47,623 bases of DNA from Deltaproteobacteria bacterium. Its GTDB lineage: Bacteria; Desulfobacterota; Desulfomonilia; UBA1062. Each line of letters starts with the position of its first letter. Within the stretch, counting starts at the first letter, position 1. The notes beneath the pieces were generated by a model, which was not told the origin of the DNA, did no database searches, and worked only from the letters and a program-made list of their open reading frames with translations. The stretch is taken from assembly GCA_018433085.1 (NCBI GenBank), contig JAHDRW010000042.1:1-47623 (forward strand). Reading direction: 5' to 3'. This document shows, piece by piece, positions 43,301-47,623 of the stretch. A program made the position numbers and the translations under genes.

Positions 43301-44591
43301 CCACGATCCTGCCCTCCCAGAGCCGGATGAACTTGGAGTCCTGCCCGCCGATCTCGAAGATGGTCTCCACGTTCTCGTCCACGGTCTTTGCGCCCTTGGC
43401 GTGGGCCGAGATCTCGTTGACGATGAGATCGGCACCGATGATGACACCCACGAGCTTTCTGCCCGACCCGGTGGTGCCGCAGCCCGTGATTTTCATCTCG
43501 ATGCCGAGACTGTCCTTCAGCGCGCTCAGGCTGCCGAAGATCCGCTTGGTGGCCTCGATGGGGTTGCCGGCGGTCTTGGTGTAGATGTCGAGCCTGATGG
43601 CTCCCGACGAGGCGTCCACGAGCACGGCCTTGGTTGAGGTGGACCCCACGTCCACCCCGAGAAATACTTCCAGTCTTTTATTCGGGGCGATATCGTGCCA
43701 TACCTCGTTGCCATGGTCGTCGAGGGATCTTCGGATATCGTTCTCCGGGAAGCTGCTCTTGACCAGGGTGAGTGCTTCGGACTCGGCGCTTTCGCAGGCA
43801 AGCCCGGGCGATGCCTTCAGGGCGTCATAAAAGCCGTCCGCCCGGAACTGCTCCAGCCTCGCCTGGACGCACAACCCCCGGGCGCGGGAGAATATCGGGT
43901 CTTCCACCGCCTGGGCCTCGGGGAGCCTGGCGCGAATATAATGGCGGATGTGCGGGTTTGCCAGGAGTCCGCCCGAAAGGAGGATGTCTTCCCCCTGGGG
44001 GATGACGCCTCCGAACACGCTCTTGAGCCCGGATATGACCAAGCCCTTGCAGAGGCCGTTGTAGAGGGCCTGCTCCGAGTACCCCTCCTGTTGAAGGTGG
44101 ATGAGGTCGGTTTTTGCGAAGACCGCGCAACGGGAGGCAACCGTGGGGGCATTCTCGTCTATTGCGATATCCCCGATGCTGTCGAAGTCCAGTCCCAGCC
44201 GCACCATCTGCTCGTCGAGGAACGAGCCCGTTCCGGCCGCGCACGCCGGATTGGTCTGGTAGGAAAAGATTCTCCCGTGTTCGTCGAACTGGACGAGCTC
44301 GATCTTCTCGGCCCCCAGAACGAGGAGCTGTTTCCGGGAATAGGTGCCGGCGAGATACGATACCTCGGCCAGCAGGCCGTCCGTCTTCCACCGGCAGATA
44401 TCGCCGCCCTGGATGGTTCCCGAAAAGCAGACAAATGCCGGCGGAAACGCCAGCAGGCCGAGTTCGCGCTCGAGGGCCCCACGCGGAGAGCCATGGTGGT
44501 GAACGCACAGTGATCTGATCAGTGCCCCTGATTCGTCCTCGTGCCAGAGCTTGAGATATGAGCTCCCCACATCAATACCGAGATAAGTCAC
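40356..44591 (-). CDS. Acyl-CoA dehydratase activase / 2-hydroxyacyl-CoA dehydratase fusion (BcrAD/BadFG type)
   Basis: 1411 residues from a GTG at 44591, chosen because GAAGGAGG sits seven bases ahead; the frame begins 30 bases earlier. It has two ASKHA ATPase lobes of the BcrAD/BadFG/HgdC type: the first starts with YLGIDVGSS near residue 5 with cluster Cys in CAAGTGSFLDEQ near 118, the second with GVDVGSTSTK near 310 and CAAGTGSFIEEQ near 438. The central region resembles DUF2229 and the C-terminal part resembles the HgdB-type dehydratase subunit (VGIVGEIFVRLNAF near 1193). HgdC-type activases use ATP to push one electron into 2-hydroxyacyl-CoA dehydratases or benzoyl-CoA reductases. No separate dehydratase subunits are adjacent, so it may be self-contained or serve an unlinked enzyme. 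Substrate unknown. Confidence 0.9.
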   Translation of the reverse strand: MTYLGIDVGSSYLKLWHEDESGALIRSLCVHHHGSPRGALERELGLLAFPPAFVCFSGTIQGGDICRWKTDGLLAEVSYLAGTYSRKQLLVLGAEKIELVQFDEHGRIFSYQTNPACAAGTGSFLDEQMVRLGLDFDSIGDIAIDENAPTVASRCAVFAKTDLIHLQQEGYSEQALYNGLCKGLVISGLKSVFGGVIPQGEDILLSGGLLANPHIRHYIRARLPEAQAVEDPIFSRARGLCVQARLEQFRADGFYDALKASPGLACESAESEALTLVKSSFPENDIRRSLDDHGNEVWHDIAPNKRLEVFLGVDVGSTSTKAVLVDASSGAIRLDIYTKTAGNPIEATKRIFGSLSALKDSLGIEMKITGCGTTGSGRKLVGVIIGADLIVNEISAHAKGAKTVDENVETIFEIGGQDSKFIRLWEGRIVDVNMNYVCAAGTGSFIEEQANTLNMSLDDISTVVMGVSPLPNSDRCTVFMNQEITRQLSLGYPKDRIMAGVLLAVFKNYLNRVVGNRPYQAGKIVFQGATARNKGLVAALEQITGAQVMVSPFCHVMGAYGAALLAGEKTKGSSAFKGFVIPEVKVSEVVCRKCENACRITVLNTGTEKVSWGYLCGRDPDSAVKGRQDNRAMRLRQDLLNRDSPDIREKDRVFRVPALPLYDELTPMFSEIGRVLGIPVQIYSPGKEEIVRELSHLGSGDFCYPIKAAIACTNILLRTYPRDPILLPFLIQEAKDPTVRTRSVYCPFITSLPSFYRTGEYEKRVFTPIIDLSMRPADMAPGFAGVLERAGFTGISLSQVEKALRLGIRKLDDYRRNFAEQGVSLFREIPEDRPVIVILGRSYNLYHKILNLGIPELVESLGYTVIPMDILPDEVSNAEMMLQFPDMYWYQGQRILRKAMSIHRRPNLFPLVLSNFSCGPDSFILSYFEDISRAKPYLILELDEHGSATGYQTRIEAFCDMIEQYRVCTHTPARATDHKIEHTLNSFTNGQGRIWIAQIHPYTPQLWASTLTHHGYDAVPMGEETDRDCALGKSYCRGSECLPAAVTIGRFLSCLSDSRSGKSERKDVLLMPRADGPCRFGQYATLQSRILKRAGFDQTWIVSPTSENGYRFLKPKVERDVWSALCLGDMLFKLRCRTVPYHPRPSAAEALIGQAVDEIGRRISRGRDWKDAVRSLVLELSYSIDHAMPRKPLVGIVGEIFVRLNAFSNQHVVEAVEEAGGEAWVSPMSEWIHYTWEVISSKSNRFRAWLLMMKKTYLHRLENEIGSLFSPLLDERREPSIEKVLHRGEPFIPFKFEGEAILTVGRARLFAEQGADLVVNCSPFSCMPGRITSHIFQTHPEYVGIPVVNLFFDGIGDVSSQVGIYLKSIARTHEHRHRESFSFVRRQRGPLAASANGGSPEDLLPDRLSET

Positions 44592-44715
44592 GATTCTTCC
44601 TCCTTCAATCATAATAAACAAGAGATGCCCATTTCAAAAGTGGCTCTCTCATAACACAACCCGGCCCAATCTTTCAATCAGGGTTCGCCCCGAATTCTGC
44701 CGTCTGCTCTCCGAA

Positions 44716-44737
44716 GGCCCCGGCGTGCGGCCGGGCC
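44716..44737 (-). terminator. GC-rich hairpin between mntP and the activase gene
   Basis: GGCCC-GGC pairs with GCC-GGGCC (one bulged base), loop about 5. It lies 22 bases past the mntP stop on the minus strand. No T-run follows, so the terminator call is weak. Confidence 0.3.
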
Positions 44738-44758
44738 TGCCCAAGGCCTGCCGGATTC

Positions 44759-45316
44759 TCAAGAGAGGTGCTCCAGAAGGATCTTCAGCCCGATGCCGAT
44801 GAGGATGACGCCGCCCAGGACCTCGGCCGTGCTCTCCAGGTGGCGCCCGGCCTTTCTGCCGATCATCACCCCTACCAGCGAGATGAGGAAGGTGACGATC
44901 CCGATGATGCAGGCGGGCAGAATAATGCCCATGTCGAGCAGCGAAAAGCTGATGCCCACCGCGAGGGCGTCGATGCTCGTGGCCACGGAGAGCACCAGGA
45001 GGGTGGCCAGGCTGTGGCCGTTTGCCCTCCGGCCGTCTTTCAGGCCGAACAGGGCCTCATGGATCATCTTGGCCCCGATGAAGGCCAGAATGGCGAAGGC
45101 GACCCAGTGGTCGATGCCGGACATGAAGTCCCGGACACTCAGCCCGGCAGCGAACCCGATAAGGGGCATGACTGCCTGGAAGACGCCGAAAAAAATCGCG
45201 ATCTTCAGGGCATACCCGAGCCGGAAGCGGTCCAGGTTCAGCCCGCTGGAGATGGAGACCGCAAAGGAATCCATGGACAGTCCCACAGCGATGATCAGGA
45301 TGGATGCTAATCCCAT
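44759..45316 (-). CDS. mntP: Manganese efflux pump MntP
   Basis: 185 residues from the ATG at 45316; the frame is open further upstream without hydrophobic segments. Six predicted membrane helices, with the family's acidic repeat motifs: LSMDSFAVSIS near 14-24 and a second copy, TSIDALAVGIS, near 110. Length matches MntP (about 185). It exports Mn(II) across the inner membrane. The usual yybP-ykoY Mn riboswitch is not in front of it, because the upstream gene ends 25 bases away; expression is probably tied to that gene. Confidence 0.92.
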   Translation of the reverse strand: MGLASILIIAVGLSMDSFAVSISSGLNLDRFRLGYALKIAIFFGVFQAVMPLIGFAAGLSVRDFMSGIDHWVAFAILAFIGAKMIHEALFGLKDGRRANGHSLATLLVLSVATSIDALAVGISFSLLDMGIILPACIIGIVTFLISLVGVMIGRKAGRHLESTAEVLGGVILIGIGLKILLEHLS

Positions 45317-45341
45317 GCAGATACCCGGTATCCGGTGTCGG

Positions 45342-46115
45342 TCAGCACACCTGAGGGGCATGCGGGCTTTGCCCCGCACCCACGACCACCGAGGCCTTCC
45401 GGTCGAAGGGGTTGGTGCGCATGGCCAGCGAGAAGAAGTAGGGGAAGTTCTCTTTCAGGTGCTTCATGTAGGCAACCCACTCATACACCAGCATGCCGTA
45501 TGCCCGGTCGATGTCGTGTGCCAGGTGCCCGAGGTCCTCTTTCGGGAGATTCTCGATGGTCTCCCTGAATTTCAGCTCCTCGGCGAGATGGAACACCGCC
45601 CGCAGCAGCTCGGTGAAGGTCTCGTGCTCCATGAGGTTCGGGTTCTCCATCATGCTGAGGAGAAAGTCTCTTTTCTCCACGATATAGCACCGGATCTTCA
45701 CAAGATCCAGCTCGTCCGGCTGCACCTGGTAGGGGTATGATCTCAGCCTCTCTATCAGTTTGTCGAACTCTTCGTCAGACCAGTCGGACCTCACGATGAG
45801 ATCCTGGCGGATCACGTCCAGGTTCGGATCGAGGTCCGAGAAATAGGTGAGCAGCGTGGTGCCGATCTCGCTGAAGAAGGCTCCGATGACCATGTTGAGC
45901 TTTTCCAGTCTGTTGCGGCGCTCGCGCTGTTCGAGGATCTGGTGGATGATGAGCGACACCAGGAGCACCTCGATGAAGACAAAGGCCACGTCGCCCACCA
46001 TGAAGATGAAGATATGGTGAGGATCCCCGAAGATGAGGAAGTGAACGTAGTAGGTCAGGGCCGAGAGGATTACGAGCGTGACCCCGAACCATACCTGTCT
46101 GGATAAGTGCGTCAC
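45342..46115 (-). CDS. Two-TM membrane protein of unknown function
   Basis: 257 residues. Two membrane helices lie at about 10-28 and 38-60, followed by a cytoplasmic helical region of about 190 residues rich in Glu, Asp, Leu and Arg (for example LEQRERRNRLEKLN right after the second helix). No enzymatic motif or family recognised. The gene is 25 bases upstream of mntP, so they probably share a transcript; whether it senses or assists Mn export is only a guess. Confidence 0.7.
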   Translation of the reverse strand: MTHLSRQVWFGVTLVILSALTYYVHFLIFGDPHHIFIFMVGDVAFVFIEVLLVSLIIHQILEQRERRNRLEKLNMVIGAFFSEIGTTLLTYFSDLDPNLDVIRQDLIVRSDWSDEEFDKLIERLRSYPYQVQPDELDLVKIRCYIVEKRDFLLSMMENPNLMEHETFTELLRAVFHLAEELKFRETIENLPKEDLGHLAHDIDRAYGMLVYEWVAYMKHLKENFPYFFSLAMRTNPFDRKASVVVGAGQSPHAPQVC

Positions 46116-46238
46116 GAAAGACTCCTTTTTTCTCGATACTTAAATCGAGTCTGTCACACCGGGGATACCTTTGTCAATGCGATGATCGGGGGCGTTCGCT
46201 TCTTGCGCCATCCGCACCCTCTGGTCGTGCGTATCGTG

Positions 46239-46500
46239 CTAGAACCGGTATGATACGGACATGAAACCGCCATACCCCGAAAGCTGGATCCTCTCCCGGT
46301 TGGCCTGTGTGTCCGGGCTCTCGGGCGGGTCGTACGGGAAGCTGATGTCCAGATAGGCGAGGTCCAGTCCGATACCCCGGCGGGAGCCCCCCATCTGCCG
46401 TTATAACCGTACTCCCACCCGAAGGCGTCCTTGAAATCGCCCGGGGCATCGCTTCAGTCCAGATGCACGCTGGAACGCCGGTTCCGGTCCGCTCGTCCGC
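46239..46500 (-). pseudogene. Decayed C-terminal end of an outer-membrane protein
   Basis: Read on the minus strand, the segment ends with GFMSVSYRF and a stop at 46239-46241, the terminal aromatic of outer-membrane beta-barrels. Preceding it are strand-like stretches (GIGLDLAYLDISFPYD, and upstream DAFGWEYGYNGRWG) that sit in different frames, joined by a frameshift near 46400 and a TGA near 46455 where TGG would be expected. This points to a FadL/porin-type gene of which only the tail remains. The upstream limit is uncertain. Confidence 0.45.
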
Positions 46501-46713
46501 CTCTTGCCGGCCGTGTCCATCGTCTGTCCCAGAATCGACCGGATGGTTCCCTGGAGGGAAACCCGCCGGGCCGTAAAGGGGAGAACATGTGTCCGGCAGG
46601 TAAAAGAAAAAGAAAAATAATAAAATTGTCAGGAATGATCAGAGAAGTGAGGTCAGATAATCCGAAATTATGAACCATGAAACATGGGCCAAGATAAAAA
46701 AACGATTTTGATG

Positions 46714-46739
46714 TTGAAAAAAAAATTGAATCCCGGTAT
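46714..46739 (+). promoter_or_regulatory. Possible heat-shock (sigma-32-like) promoter
   Basis: TTGAAA at 46714-46719 and CCCGGTAT at 46732-46739, spaced 12 bases, resemble the CTTGAAA / CCCCATNT pattern. Placed just upstream of CIRCE. Confidence 0.4.
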
Positions 46740-46744
46740 CCCTG

Positions 46745-46771
46745 TTAGCACTCAATATCGCTGAGTGCTAA
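46745..46771. promoter_or_regulatory. CIRCE operator (HrcA binding site)
   Basis: TTAGCACTC-N9-GAGTGCTAA, an exact match to the CIRCE consensus, lies 26 bases before the groES start. HrcA represses groESL through this element; it is released when GroEL is busy with misfolded proteins. Confidence 0.97.
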
Positions 46772-46796
46772 CAAACCTGATCAAAAGGAGGAAGGT

Positions 46797-47623
<827 letters not shown>

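Larger units (their letters stand above)
46116..46796. other. Spacer before groESL, with OMP remnant, heat-shock promoter and CIRCE
   Basis: 681 bases. Contents: the outer-membrane remnant (46239-46500), AT-rich sequence, and the groES control elements at the right edge. No intact gene seen. Confidence 0.55.

Noticed and set aside
45317..45341. yybP-ykoY manganese riboswitch before mntP
   Set aside because: The gap to the upstream gene is only 25 bases, too short for the riboswitch.

Overview
The window looks like a chromosomal segment of a GC-rich, anaerobic, Gram-negative bacterium. The best guess is a deltaproteobacterial (Desulfobacterota) sulfate reducer or syntroph. The reasons are a very long BcrAD/BadFG-type activase fused to 2-hydroxyacyl-CoA dehydratase-like domains, an Hcp hybrid-cluster protein with a DUF1858 partner and a CRP/FNR-type regulator, sigma-54 control, PAS/MEDS hybrid kinases, AMP-forming acetyl-CoA synthetase, and a CIRCE-controlled groESL. 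The species cannot be named from the sequence alone.

Layout. 1-123 is the tail of a transposase. 361-9093 (-) is a giant cyclic beta-1,2-glucan synthase-like enzyme. 9450-10657 is a scar of two decayed insertion sequences (IS256-like, then IS3-like) sharing a 46-bp direct repeat. It is followed by an AT-richer island (10691-13000) with a hydroxyacyl-CoA dehydrogenase and a C_GCAxxG_C_C redox protein, probably acquired. 13125-17112 pairs a PAS/sigma-54 activator with a long CoA-transferase. 17546-20767 (-) is a nitrosative-stress module: CRP/FNR regulator, DUF1858 protein, Hcp, and a CMD-fold protein.

21042-28886 is the least conventional part. It has a PHP phosphoesterase fused to an aminoglycoside-phosphotransferase-type kinase, overlapping a THEP1-like NTPase. 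Next come DUF5996 and a 71-aa protein, a CapA-type metallophosphatase, and RtcB RNA ligase with archease. The 370 nt after archease are packed with inverted repeats: a possible ~91-nt folded RNA closed by a 9-bp stem, a bulged hairpin, and a perfect 20-bp palindrome directly before the ribosome binding site of a 59-aa two-CxxC protein.

28927-39336 holds a MEDS/PAS hybrid histidine kinase, acetyl-CoA synthetase ending in a strong hairpin, and a convergent ADP-forming acyl-CoA synthetase/GNAT fusion (Pat-like, with the ATP-grasp domain first). A NarL-type two-component pair follows. 39681-46115 holds a small lipoprotein, the 1411-aa activase/dehydratase fusion, the Mn exporter MntP and a two-TM protein of unknown function. 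46239-46500 is a decayed outer-membrane protein C-terminus. The window closes with CIRCE, groES and the start of groEL.

The shared metabolic theme is acyl-CoA handling: CoA transferase, Acs, NDP-forming synthetase/acetyltransferase, hydroxyacyl-CoA dehydrogenase and the dehydratase activase. An Acs lysine-acetylation switch is plausible, because the Acs target-lysine motif and a GNAT fusion lie next to each other. The strongest candidates for something undescribed are the folded region after rtcB-archease and the PHP-APH fusion with its overlapping NTPase. All calls come from reading the sequence; no database search or folding program was run.
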